DNA from: Nanoarchaeales archaeon
GTDB lineage: Archaea; Nanobdellota; Nanobdellia; Woesearchaeales; UBA583
Reading direction: 5' to 3'
Length of the DNA: 14,000 nucleotides
Assembly (NCBI GenBank): GCA_013215525.1
Contig: JABSQY010000041.1
Coordinates: forward strand, 1 to 14,000
The notes under the pieces were generated by a model. That model was not told the DNA's origin. It was given only the letters and a program-made list of their open reading frames with translations, and did not search any database. A program made the position numbers and the translations under genes. Position 1 is the stretch's first letter, and each line of letters begins with the position of its first letter. Positions 1-6,956 of this stretch are shown here, one piece after another.

Positions 1-106
1 AAGTAAAAGTAAAAATGTAAATATAAAAATGGAAATAAAATAAAAATAAAATAAAATAAAAGTGAAAATAAAAATCGGGAAATAAATAATGATAAAATAA
101 GATTAA
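1..106. repeat. A-rich low-complexity stretch
   Basis: The first hundred bases are almost only A and T, with many AAAAT-like units and stop codons in every forward frame. I see no gene here. The end of it may carry the promoter of the following membrane protein, since a T/A-rich segment lies about 25 bases before the ATG at 117, but the base composition makes any TATA call here meaningless. Confidence 0.6.
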
Positions 107-277
107 AAAATAAGAAATGAAATTAAAGTTGAACTTGATTTTTTAAAAGAAAATATTGCAATTAATTTTCCAAATGTTGAATTTATTAATAAATTAAAAG
201 TAATAACTTCAAAAGAATATTTAGATAATTTAATTAAAACAAATCTTGAAAAGTTTTGTATTAAATTTAATGCATAT
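107..277 (+). pseudogene. Out-of-frame 5' part of the membrane protein gene
   Basis: The frame of the following membrane protein stays open back to 107 (stop codon at 104-106). Its codons look coding: they read ...VELDFLKENIAINFPNVEF... and on into the Met at 278. No ATG, GTG or TTG exists in that frame before 278. An ATG at 117 lies one frame away. Adding a single A to the run near 125-127 would join it as MKLKVELDFLKEN, giving a protein of roughly 205 residues. No TATA box sits at the expected distance before 278, which also argues that 278 is internal. I read this as the true N-terminus separated by a one-base loss, either a mutation or an assembly error in an A run. Confidence 0.5.
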
Positions 278-730
278 ATGAAAAAAGTTAATATGTTGGG
301 AGTTGCAATTACTCCTTCTATAATTTATTCAAATATTAGTTTAGTTTTTGTATCAAAAGGTTTAGAGATGTCTGAGATTGAAAATCCTTGGTTAATATCT
401 TTTATTTCATTTTTTTCTCTTTCTTTAATTTTTTATTCGACAAGTTTTATAAATTTATATAAAAAAGATGTTAATAAATATAAAGATAATATAAATTTAT
501 ATATTCAAGATTGTGTTAATTTTTTTTTAACAATGGCGCCACTAGGTCAAGGGGTAGGTGGGCCAGCATATACTGCATATGTTTTTTTCTTTGAAAGTTT
601 AGGCGTAAATCAAACTTTAAATTTAATGATTTCAAATACATTAAGAAGTTTTCTTTTGGTTCCTATTGTAATTCCATTTTTTTTATTTACTGATAAAATT
701 AAAAGTAAATTCAATAAATTAAAAAAATAA
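278..730 (+). CDS. Small multi-spanning membrane protein, AlaE-like (weak)
   Basis: A 150-residue hydrophobic protein with about four membrane segments (near residues 8-27, 38-60, 78-105 and 117-137) and a lysine-rich C-terminus. The spacing and some residues recall the L-alanine exporter family AlaE (about 149 aa): an IIYS...SLVF helix, a short acidic loop, then D78 followed by a Pro-Tyr segment (P96-Y98), a G109 turn, an asparagine (N120), and a final helix ending in an aspartate and basic residues. The match is by eye and weak, so the transport role is a suggestion only. The glycine-rich stretch at residues 90-95 is distinctive. The start at 278 is doubtful because coding sequence continues upstream. 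The gene ends 73 bases before the next one, which has its own TATA box. Confidence 0.6.
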   Translation: MKKVNMLGVAITPSIIYSNISLVFVSKGLEMSEIENPWLISFISFFSLSLIFYSTSFINLYKKDVNKYKDNINLYIQDCVNFFLTMAPLGQGVGGPAYTAYVFFFESLGVNQTLNLMISNTLRSFLLVPIVIPFFLFTDKIKSKFNKLKK

Positions 731-773
731 TAAAACTTAAATTTCTTTTAAATTTGACAAAATTTAAGTAAAC

Positions 774-783
774 TTTATATATT
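774..783 (+). promoter_or_regulatory. TATA box of the AI-2E family gene
   Basis: TTTATATATT is centred about 25 bases before the ATG at 804. That is the archaeal TATA-to-start spacing, so transcription should begin at or next to the ATG and give a leaderless mRNA. No ribosome-binding site lies between. Confidence 0.6.
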
Positions 784-803
784 ACTTTAATTCATATATT
801 ACT

Positions 804-1799
804 ATGAATACAAGAAAATTATCAGAAATTGCAATTATTTTTATGGGAATTGTGTTATTAGTTTTTTTATTAAAGGAATTTCAAAGTTTTTTAAGACCAT
901 TTGTGATTGCTGTTATCTTAACATTTTTATTTGTACCTTTTACTAGATTATCTGTAAAAAGGCGACACAGTATATTATTTGGGACTCTTTCTGCAATTGC
1001 ATTGTTAAGTGTTGTAATATTTGGAGTTACGTATCTGATTAGTGATTCAGCAGTTACTGAAAATACAAATATTGGATTTACAGATAAATTGATTGGACTT
1101 GTGAGTGAAGATATTGATTTATTTGGGAATTCTTTTTCTTTAACTTCTTTAATCGATCCTGCAAAGATTGGAGAGATGATTTCTAAAACATTTTCTGTTT
1201 TGTTTAGTTCAACAACATCTTTTATTTCAGAACTATTTATTATTATTTTGTTTGTATCTTTTTTATTACCTGTTCATGACATTTGGGTTAATAAAATTAA
1301 AAATTCTTTGTCTGGAGAAAATAAAAAATTGTTTAGAAATACAATGGAATTAGTTGAACAATCTATTAGAGATTATTTATATGTAAAATCAATTGTATCT
1401 TTTGGGACTGCAGGAGTTAGTTTTTTATTTATGATGAGTTTTGGTGTTGAGTATGCTGCATTGTTTGCGCTTATGATTTTTGCTTTAAATTTTGTTCCAA
1501 ATATTGGTTCAATTTTAGCTGTTGGAATTGTTGGATTATCACATTTTGTAAATTCAGGTTTTGGAGTAAGTTTTGTAGTTTTACTTGTTTTATTAATTGT
1601 TACACAAATTATTTTTGGAAATGTTGTTGAACCTAAATTTGCAGGGAGCAAGTTAGATGTGTCGCCTGTTTTGATTTTACTTTCTTTATTTTTCTGGGGA
1701 AGTATTTGGGGAATTGGTGGGATGTTGTTTTCCGTGCCGCTTACTGTGATAATAAAAATTGTACTAACGAAGGTTTTGAATTCAAATTCTTTCAAGTAA
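804..1799 (+). CDS. AI-2E/PerM family membrane transporter
   Basis: A 331-residue integral membrane protein of the AI-2E family (Pfam PF01594, formerly UPF0118/PerM), at the usual family length. The family includes exporters of small molecules and Na+/H+ antiporters, so the name does not prove autoinducer transport, and the substrate here is unknown. Diagnostic family signatures are visible in the C-terminal half: F-V-P-N-I-G at about 230-235, VVEPKFAG at 274-281 followed by a hydrophobic segment, and WGIGGMLFSVPL at 302-313. The N-terminal half has paired membrane helices (about 8-48 and 57-80), a polar extracytoplasmic region (about 82-130) and another helix (about 140-157). The start is fixed by the TATA box 25 bases upstream. 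A stem-loop overlaps the stop codon. Confidence 0.93.
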   Translation: MNTRKLSEIAIIFMGIVLLVFLLKEFQSFLRPFVIAVILTFLFVPFTRLSVKRRHSILFGTLSAIALLSVVIFGVTYLISDSAVTENTNIGFTDKLIGLVSEDIDLFGNSFSLTSLIDPAKIGEMISKTFSVLFSSTTSFISELFIIILFVSFLLPVHDIWVNKIKNSLSGENKKLFRNTMELVEQSIRDYLYVKSIVSFGTAGVSFLFMMSFGVEYAALFALMIFALNFVPNIGSILAVGIVGLSHFVNSGFGVSFVVLLVLLIVTQIIFGNVVEPKFAGSKLDVSPVLILLSLFFWGSIWGIGGMLFSVPLTVIIKIVLTKVLNSNSFK

Positions 1800-1820
1800 T
1801 TTCACTATGTGAAATTTTAT
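1798..1820 (+). terminator. Stem-loop overlapping the AI-2E gene stop
   Basis: AATTTCAC and GTGAAATT form an 8-bp stem with a TAT loop, followed by a T-rich tract. It starts within the TAA stop codon (1797-1799). A 10-base part of it (1801-1810) is also perfectly complementary to 1885-1894, so it could pair with the downstream structured region instead. Confidence 0.4.
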
Positions 1821-1844
1821 TTTATTATGCTTTGGGATTCTTTT

Positions 1845-2010
1845 GAAACGGATGCTTGCAGTCACTACGTAAACCTCGTTCGGGACATAGTGAACAAGTT
1901 CACGAAGTTTTGTCCAGAGCACTCACTTTTTTAGAATCGCACAAGTATATATCTTAGTCGAGATTCAAAAAGCAAGCACTCTGAACAAAAATCCTCCTAA
2001 GTTCATCGTT
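1845..2010 (+). ncRNA. Candidate structured non-coding RNA upstream of cdc48
   Basis: This stretch is visibly richer in G and C than all neighbouring sequence and has no plausible reading frame. It holds several complementary segments compatible with one fold: a 7-bp closing stem (1853-1859 with 1972-1978), GGACA with TGTCC (1883-1887 with 1911-1915) enclosing a perfect GTGAAC/GTTCAC dyad (1890-1903), and GAATC with GATTC (1934-1938 with 1962-1966). A strongly T-rich tract follows at 2009-2036, as expected for termination of a plus-strand transcript. I do not recognise RNase P RNA, SRP RNA, 5S rRNA or box C/D motifs. The boundaries are approximate and the strand is inferred from the T-tract. 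Confidence 0.35.
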
Positions 2011-2036
2011 CTTGTTTTCTTTTTTCTTTTTATTTT
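2009..2036 (+). terminator. T-rich tract
   Basis: A run of Ts interrupted by single C, G or A bases. Archaeal RNA polymerase terminates at such tracts without needing a hairpin. It lies downstream of the GC-richer structured region and about 40 bases before the cdc48 TATA box. Confidence 0.4.
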
Positions 2037-2075
2037 CGAACATATTTAACTCTTGTATAAAATTTCAACATTACA

Positions 2076-2083
2076 TTTATAAA
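2076..2083 (+). promoter_or_regulatory. TATA box of cdc48
   Basis: TTTATAAA is centred about 26 bases before the ATG at 2106, consistent with a leaderless transcript and supporting that start codon. Confidence 0.6.
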
Positions 2084-2105
2084 CTTAAAAATCAATATAA
2101 TATTT

Positions 2106-4616
2106 ATGAATAATAATTTTAAAGTTAAAGTTGCAGAAGCGCATCAAAATGATGTAAATTCAGGTATTATTCGAGTTAATCGAAAAATCATTGGAGCTTT
2201 AGGTTTAAATTATGGAGATATCATAGGAATCGCTGGAGAGAATAAAACTCTTGCTGTTGTTGACAAACCGTATCCGTCTGATTTGATGCTTGATATTGCT
2301 CGTATGGATGGAGTTATTCGAAAGAATGCTAAAGTGTCTGTTGGAGAACACATAGAGTTGTTTAAACCAGAATTAATTGAAGCTAAAAAGGTTGTATTAT
2401 CTCCAGTTACAGAGTTTAATTCTAATCCTGCTAGTTTAAGTATTTTAAAAGAAGAGTTGTTACGAAAACCAATTGTTAATGGAGATATTATTTGTATTAA
2501 ACCTAATAATAAAAAACGATTAATTTCTCGTGATAATAAGTTTGCAATTGATATTTTTTCTTCAATTCAAGATGAATTTTTAGGTTTAAATTCTAATGGA
2601 AATAAATTTTTAGTAACTGTTAGTAAGCCTTCTGGTTTCTTATTTATTGGTCCAAATACTAATGTTGAAATTGTTAATAAGTCTGAATATGAAACTGATT
2701 TGTCTGAGATTAATTTTGAAGATATTGGTGGATTATCAGAACAACTTATTAAAATTCGTGAGCTTGCAGAATTTCCATTTAAACATCCTAAAGTTTTTTC
2801 ACGTCTTGGGATAACTGCTCCAAAAGGAATTTTATTATATGGTCCACCTGGAACTGGGAAAACACTGCTTGCCAAAGCGCTTGCTTATGAGACTGATGCT
2901 AATTTTTTTTCAATTTCTGCGCCAGAGATTGCTAATAAATTTTTAGGTGAATCGGAGAAAAAGTTACGAGAATTATTTGAGAGTGCTCGTTCAGTTGGTT
3001 CAGCGATTATTTTTATTGATGAGATTGATGCGATTATGTCTAAAAGAGATGATTCTAATAATGATTTTGATAAACGTATTGTTGCTCAGTTATTAACTCT
3101 TATGGATGGTTTAAATAAGGCTGATGGTGTTGTTGTAATTGCTGCTACAAATAGAATTGATAGTTTAGATGAAGCATTGCGTCGGCCTGGTCGTTTTGAT
3201 AGGGAGATTGAGATTGGCGTTCCAAAGGTTGATGGACGAATGGAAATTTTAAAAATTCATACTAGAAATATGCCAATTGAATTACCTAAACAATTTAGTG
3301 TTTATGAAAAAAGATTAAAAGAGTATAATAAAAATATTTTAAAAATTTTAAAGGAAAAGGCTGATGATACTAAAGAAGATTTAGGTAAGATTGAAGAAAT
3401 CGATGGAGTTAATGGAGTTGATGATGGTGCTGATTGTGTTGTTGATTTAAAAGTTATTAAAGAAGATTTCAAAAATGATGTATTTTTAGGTTTATCAAAA
3501 ATTCCAGAAGAAATTTTATCTGAGGTTCGTGATGAGAATTGTGATTTAATGCTTGAAGATATTGCAAAGTCAACACACGGTTTTGTGGGGGCTGATTTGG
3601 AAGCTCTTGTGAAAGAAGCTGCATATAATGTGTTACGAACTAATTTTCCTGATATGGCATTTGATGACGAAGTCCCAATTGATGTGTTAAACAAACTAGA
3701 GATTAAGAAAGAAGATTTTATTAATGCTTTAAGTGTGATTAGACCTTCTGCAATGAGAGAGTTTATGGTTGAGGTGCCTGATGTGAAGTGGAGTGATATT
3801 GGTGGGCTTGATGATTTAAAGCAACAACTTACAGAGATGATTGAGTGGCCTATTAAAAATCCTGAGGCTTTTAGTCGGCTTGGAATTAGTTCACCTAAAG
3901 GGATTTTAATGTATGGTCCGCCTGGGACTGGGAAGACATTACTTGCAAAGGCTGTTGCGAATGAGTCAGAGTGTAATTTTATTTATATTAAAGGACCTGA
4001 ATTAATTTCAAAAGGTATAGGGGACACTGAGAAAACAATTCGTAAGATTTTTTTGAAAGCACGTAAGAGTTCACCAAGTATTTTGTTTTTTGATGAGTTT
4101 GATTCTATAGGTGGATTACGTGATGGTAATACTGCGATGAATTTTGTTAATCAAATTTTAACAGAAATGGATGGTCTTGAAGATTTAGTTAATGTGAAAG
4201 TTCTTGCAGCAACTAATCGTCCAGGTTTGATTGACCCAGCTTTATTACGTCCAGGTAGATTTGATAAATTAGTTCTTGTTGATATTCCTAATTTAGAAGC
4301 TAGAGAAAAAATATTAGAAGTTCATTTAAAGAATACTCCAGTTAGTAATTTGAAAAAGATTGTATCAAGTTTAGCAGGACAAACTGAAGGTTATGTTGGT
4401 GCAGATTTACAGGCTGTTGTGAGAGAAGCTGGTTTGATTGCATTACGTCGTGATATTAATTCTAAAAATATTGATGATAAAGATTTTGAGAATGCTCTTG
4501 ATATTGTTAAGCCGAGTGTGACGGAGGATGTTTCTAAAAAGTATAAAGAGATTGAACAGGAGTTGAAACGAACTTCTCCTGAGGAAGAAGGGTTGAGTAT
4601 GAATTCTTATATCTGA
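2106..4616 (+). CDS. cdc48: Cdc48/VAT-type AAA+ unfoldase
   Basis: An 836-residue two-ring AAA+ ATPase, the archaeal p97/VCP homologue that unfolds proteins, often for the 20S proteasome. The N-domain (about 1-190) has the double-psi barrel pattern. D1 has Walker A GPPGTGKT at 246-253, Walker B IIFIDEID at 301-308 and the RRPGRFDR arginine-finger region at 359-366. D2 has GPPGTGKT at 604-611, ILFFDEFD at 659-666 and LLRPGRFD at 713-720. Three features are odd. About 85 mostly charged residues (about 392-480) are inserted between MPIEL and the THGFVGADL segment of D1. The D2 pore loop reads KGIGDTE where the family normally has an aromatic (KWVGESE). The C-terminus ends S-Y-I, close to the proteasome-docking HbYX motif but with Ser at the hydrophobic position. 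The gene appears monocistronic. Confidence 0.96.
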   Translation: MNNNFKVKVAEAHQNDVNSGIIRVNRKIIGALGLNYGDIIGIAGENKTLAVVDKPYPSDLMLDIARMDGVIRKNAKVSVGEHIELFKPELIEAKKVVLSPVTEFNSNPASLSILKEELLRKPIVNGDIICIKPNNKKRLISRDNKFAIDIFSSIQDEFLGLNSNGNKFLVTVSKPSGFLFIGPNTNVEIVNKSEYETDLSEINFEDIGGLSEQLIKIRELAEFPFKHPKVFSRLGITAPKGILLYGPPGTGKTLLAKALAYETDANFFSISAPEIANKFLGESEKKLRELFESARSVGSAIIFIDEIDAIMSKRDDSNNDFDKRIVAQLLTLMDGLNKADGVVVIAATNRIDSLDEALRRPGRFDREIEIGVPKVDGRMEILKIHTRNMPIELPKQFSVYEKRLKEYNKNILKILKEKADDTKEDLGKIEEIDGVNGVDDGADCVVDLKVIKEDFKNDVFLGLSKIPEEILSEVRDENCDLMLEDIAKSTHGFVGADLEALVKEAAYNVLRTNFPDMAFDDEVPIDVLNKLEIKKEDFINALSVIRPSAMREFMVEVPDVKWSDIGGLDDLKQQLTEMIEWPIKNPEAFSRLGISSPKGILMYGPPGTGKTLLAKAVANESECNFIYIKGPELISKGIGDTEKTIRKIFLKARKSSPSILFFDEFDSIGGLRDGNTAMNFVNQILTEMDGLEDLVNVKVLAATNRPGLIDPALLRPGRFDKLVLVDIPNLEAREKILEVHLKNTPVSNLKKIVSSLAGQTEGYVGADLQAVVREAGLIALRRDINSKNIDDKDFENALDIVKPSVTEDVSKKYKEIEQELKRTSPEEEGLSMNSYI

Positions 4617-4688
4617 ACTTATTATGCTTTCGAACACGTCAAGAAATTGAGAGTTGTAAATGTAACTAATAGTGACAAAATAGATAGA

Positions 4689-4698
4689 TTTATATATT
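4689..4698 (+). promoter_or_regulatory. TATA box of the 150-aa unknown gene
   Basis: TTTATATATT is centred about 24-25 bases before the ATG at 4718. This is the same element and spacing as at 774-783. Confidence 0.55.
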
Positions 4699-4717
4699 AA
4701 TAACACGTAATTTATAT

Positions 4718-5170
4718 ATGATAGAATTACCTCGTACATCAATTATTGCGTCACCTTTATATATGCCTGTTTTAGAAAATAATGAAGTTGTTAATTTTCA
4801 ACCAGTAACTCCTAAAGCTGGTGAGTATGTTGCTTTAATTTTCAGAAAAGGATTTGTTTCAACTAATATTCTTTTAACTAAAGGGTCATTATATGGTAAA
4901 GAAAAAGGACTTTTTGCAGATTTTGACCCTGTTAGTTTAGAAGCTTTGATTACTGAAGAATATATTAATAAACAAAGTTATAAACATTTTTTTAATGATT
5001 ATGGTATTAATTGTTCAGATAATTTATTATTAAAATTACCTGAAATTGCTTGCGTGTATAAAGTTAATCCTGAGGGGAGTTTTAAAATTGCTTTGGCTGA
5101 AAAGAAAGGTAATAATAAAACGCCACTAGTTAAATTTTCAGAAAGAACTAAATTTGCTTTAAATTATTGA
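4718..5170 (+). CDS. Unknown 150-aa soluble protein
   Basis: I do not recognise this protein. It is 150 residues with no signal peptide, membrane segment or obvious metal-binding motif. The N-terminal half is rich in beta-forming residues with prolines, including a P-V-T-P-K-A-G-E-Y segment (about 28-36) and F-R-K-G-F. The middle is more helical and polar, and one cysteine pair (about residues 98 and 110) is widely separated. The end is lysine-rich. The start is supported by a TATA box at leaderless spacing. It stands between cdc48 and the oxidoreductase, each with its own TATA element, so operon membership is unlikely. Codon use matches the neighbours, so it looks like a genuine resident gene. 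Confidence 0.75.
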   Translation: MIELPRTSIIASPLYMPVLENNEVVNFQPVTPKAGEYVALIFRKGFVSTNILLTKGSLYGKEKGLFADFDPVSLEALITEEYINKQSYKHFFNDYGINCSDNLLLKLPEIACVYKVNPEGSFKIALAEKKGNNKTPLVKFSERTKFALNY

Positions 5171-5202
5171 AATAAAATACCTATTTTTTTATAATATGAA
5201 TA

Positions 5203-5214
5203 TTTATATATATT
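5203..5214 (+). promoter_or_regulatory. TATA box that places the oxidoreductase start
   Basis: TTTATATATATT is centred about 24 bases before the ATG at 5232. An in-frame ATG at 5196 lies upstream of this element and would not be on the transcript, so 5232 is the better start codon. Confidence 0.55.
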
Positions 5215-5231
5215 CTCTTATTGCTTTATTT

Positions 5232-6218
5232 ATGAAAGATAATATGAGATGTGTTGTTTATGAAAAATATGGAGGTCCTGAGGTTTTAGAAATTAAATCA
5301 GTTCCTATTCCTACTATTTCAGATAAAGAAGTTTTAGTTAAAGTATACTCTGTGTGCGTAACTACTGGAGATTGTAGACTTCGAAGTCTTGATATGCCTG
5401 GTGGGATGAAGTTTCTTGCTCGTTTGGGTCTTGGTTATAATAAGCCTAGGAATCCTGTGCCTGGAATGATGTTTTCTGGTGTTGTTGAATCTGTAGGTTC
5501 TGCTGTTACAAAGTTTAAAGTTGGTGATGAAGTTTTTGGTTCTGCTATGAAAGCTAGTTGCGAGTTTTTGAAAATTAATGAAGACAAAGATATTGTTTTG
5601 AAGCCTTCTAATTTAAGTTTTAATGAGGCTGCTGCTGTTCCTTTTGGTGGAGTTTCATCTTTAATTTTTCTTCGAGATTTTACAAAGCTTAAATCAGGTC
5701 AAAAAATTTTAATTAATGGTGCTTCAGGAGAGTTAGGTTTGTTTGCAGTTCAACTTGCTAAATACTATAATTGTGAAGTTACTGCTGTGTGTTCTGGGAA
5801 AAGTTTTGATTTAGTTAAATCTTTAGGTGCTGATTTTGTTATTGATTATACAAAAGAAAATTTTATGGAAAATGGTAAAACTTATGATGTTATTTTTGAT
5901 ACTATTGGAAAAATTACATTTAAAAATAGTTTAAATTCTTTAGTTCATAAAGGGAAATTTGTAGAAACTGTAGCATCACTTTTAGATTATTTAACAGTTT
6001 TAAGAACTTCTATTTTTGGAGGAAAAAAGTTTGTTGCAGGAGTTGCTATTGGTAAAGTAGCTGATTTGGAATTTTTGAAAACTTTAATTGAAGAAGAAAA
6101 AATTAAACCTATTGTTGCTAAAGTGTTTTCTTTTGAAGATATTGCTCGTGCTCACGCTTTTGCTGAAGGTGGAACTAAAGTTGGGAGTTGTATTGTGGAG
6201 GTTGTAAAACATGAATAA
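5232..6218 (+). CDS. Zinc-free MDR oxidoreductase (NAD(P)H:quinone reductase-like)
   Basis: A cytoplasmic medium-chain dehydrogenase/reductase of 328 residues. The GroES-like N-terminal domain opens with MRCVVYEKYGGPEVL and carries G-M-M-F-S-G-V-V-E-S-V-G (78-89) and KVGDEVFG (96-103). The Rossmann domain has ASGELG-type nucleotide binding (about 163-169), then ADFVIDY (200-206) and the DVIFDTIG segment (219-226). The Cys/His/Glu zinc ligands of alcohol dehydrogenases are absent, which fits the quinone oxidoreductase/enoyl reductase branch (ADH_zinc_N_2 type), using NAD(P)H on quinones or activated carbonyls. The exact substrate is not readable. I start it at 5232 because of TATA spacing; the frame also has an ATG at 5196. 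Its last eight bases overlap the ATG of the following DUF4386 gene, so the two are probably cotranscribed. Confidence 0.92.
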   Translation: MKDNMRCVVYEKYGGPEVLEIKSVPIPTISDKEVLVKVYSVCVTTGDCRLRSLDMPGGMKFLARLGLGYNKPRNPVPGMMFSGVVESVGSAVTKFKVGDEVFGSAMKASCEFLKINEDKDIVLKPSNLSFNEAAAVPFGGVSSLIFLRDFTKLKSGQKILINGASGELGLFAVQLAKYYNCEVTAVCSGKSFDLVKSLGADFVIDYTKENFMENGKTYDVIFDTIGKITFKNSLNSLVHKGKFVETVASLLDYLTVLRTSIFGGKKFVAGVAIGKVADLEFLKTLIEEEKIKPIVAKVFSFEDIARAHAFAEGGTKVGSCIVEVVKHE

Positions 6219-6324
6219 TAATGTGTCTGAAAAAATTAATTTTTCAAATTTAGGAATGTCTAAGTTTGCAGGTTTGTTATATTTACTTATTGCAGTTGTG
6301 GAGCTTTTAGTATTATTTATGTGA
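6211..6324 (+). pseudogene. N-terminal fragment of the DUF4386 gene, frameshifted
   Basis: An ATG at 6211, overlapping the end of the oxidoreductase gene, opens a 37-codon frame reading ...GMSKFAGLLYLLIAVVE. This is the conserved first helix of DUF4386 proteins (typically R-x-A-G-L-L-Y-L). It runs into a TGA at 6322 while the next frame continues the family sequence as SIIYVTESLVVAGN. Restoring a T near 6299 (GTTGTGG to GTTGTTGG) would give VVGAFSIIYVTESLVV, an uninterrupted family-like N-terminus. This is therefore the start of the downstream gene, cut by an apparent one-base deletion. Confidence 0.8.
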
Positions 6325-6926
6325 CTGAGAGTTTAGTTGTCGCTGGGAATGCTGCTTTAACTGTTACTAATATTTTAGGAAATATTGGATTGTTTAAGGC
6401 TGGAATTTTAGGGGATTTATTTGTATTACTTGTTGAGATTATTTTAACTATTTTATTATTTGTTCTATTTAAACCTGTAAATAGTATGTTATCTTTAGTT
6501 GCTATGATTTCTCGTATGGTTATGGTAACTGTGATGTCAGCAAATATTTTGTTTAATTTTGCTGTGCTTGAGTTATTATCTGGTGCTAGTTATTTGAGCG
6601 AGTTTACAAGCTTACAAATTAGTAGTTTAGTTATGTTCTTTTTAAATTTACATAATTATGGTATTTATGTTTGGGAAATTTTATTTTTTGTTCACTGTTT
6701 AGTTTTAGGTTATTTGATTTATAAATCTGATTTTGCTCCAAAGTGGATTGGAATTTTTTTTAGTGTTGGAAGTTTAGGATATTTTTTTGATGGTTTAAGA
6801 AATATGATGTCAATTAGTTCTGAGGTTTTAATGATTGTAACTAATATTTTACTTGCTGTTGTTGTGATTGGTGAACTTAGTTTTGCCTTTTGGTTATTGT
6901 TTAAAGGAATTAGAGTAAAAGATTAA
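6321..6926 (+). CDS. DUF4386 family membrane protein (frameshifted at 5' end)
   Basis: The main part of a DUF4386-family integral membrane protein (Pfam PF14329), of unknown function. Visible family signatures are ESLVVAGNAALTVTNI at the start, the FKAGILGDLF segment, LFKPVNSMLSLVAMISRMV, the highly typical FLNLHNYGIYVWEILFFVHCLVLGYLIYKSDFAPKWIGIFF block, and GELSFAFWLLFKGI at the end. There are about six membrane helices. A GTG at 6321 can be called as the start, but the family's first helix lies upstream in another frame (from 6211), so the intact gene would be 6211-6926 with about 239 residues. As sequenced, the first transmembrane helix would be missing. It follows the MDR oxidoreductase with an 8-base overlap, suggesting a two-gene operon. 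Confidence 0.88.
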   Translation: MTESLVVAGNAALTVTNILGNIGLFKAGILGDLFVLLVEIILTILLFVLFKPVNSMLSLVAMISRMVMVTVMSANILFNFAVLELLSGASYLSEFTSLQISSLVMFFLNLHNYGIYVWEILFFVHCLVLGYLIYKSDFAPKWIGIFFSVGSLGYFFDGLRNMMSISSEVLMIVTNILLAVVVIGELSFAFWLLFKGIRVKD

Positions 6927-6940
6927 TTTATAAATTAATC
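6921..6940. repeat. Perfect 20-bp palindrome over stop codon and TATA box
   Basis: GATTAATTTATAAATTAATC is exactly self-complementary. It contains the TAA stop of the DUF4386 gene (6924-6926), and its centre TTTATAAA (6927-6934) is the TATA box of the next small gene, centred about 26 bases before the ATG at 6957. It may double as terminator hairpin and promoter, or as an operator for a dimeric regulator. Confidence 0.65.
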
Positions 6941-6956
6941 TTTACTATTTTATATT

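Noticed and set aside
1373..1795. Long open frame on the minus strand across the AI-2E gene
   Set aside because: It is antisense to a clear family member, has no TATA box at the right distance, and its protein is a Lys/Thr/Pro-rich shadow of AT-biased codons.
3302..3694. Minus-strand open frame over the cdc48 insertion
   Set aside because: The Ser/Phe-rich product is the complement of a Lys/Glu/Asp-rich insertion in an in-frame cdc48; no promoter is seen.
6295..6324. Programmed frameshifting in the DUF4386 gene
   Set aside because: No slippery heptamer is in the right phase near 6299, and restoring one T gives a family-like sequence, so a deletion is simpler.
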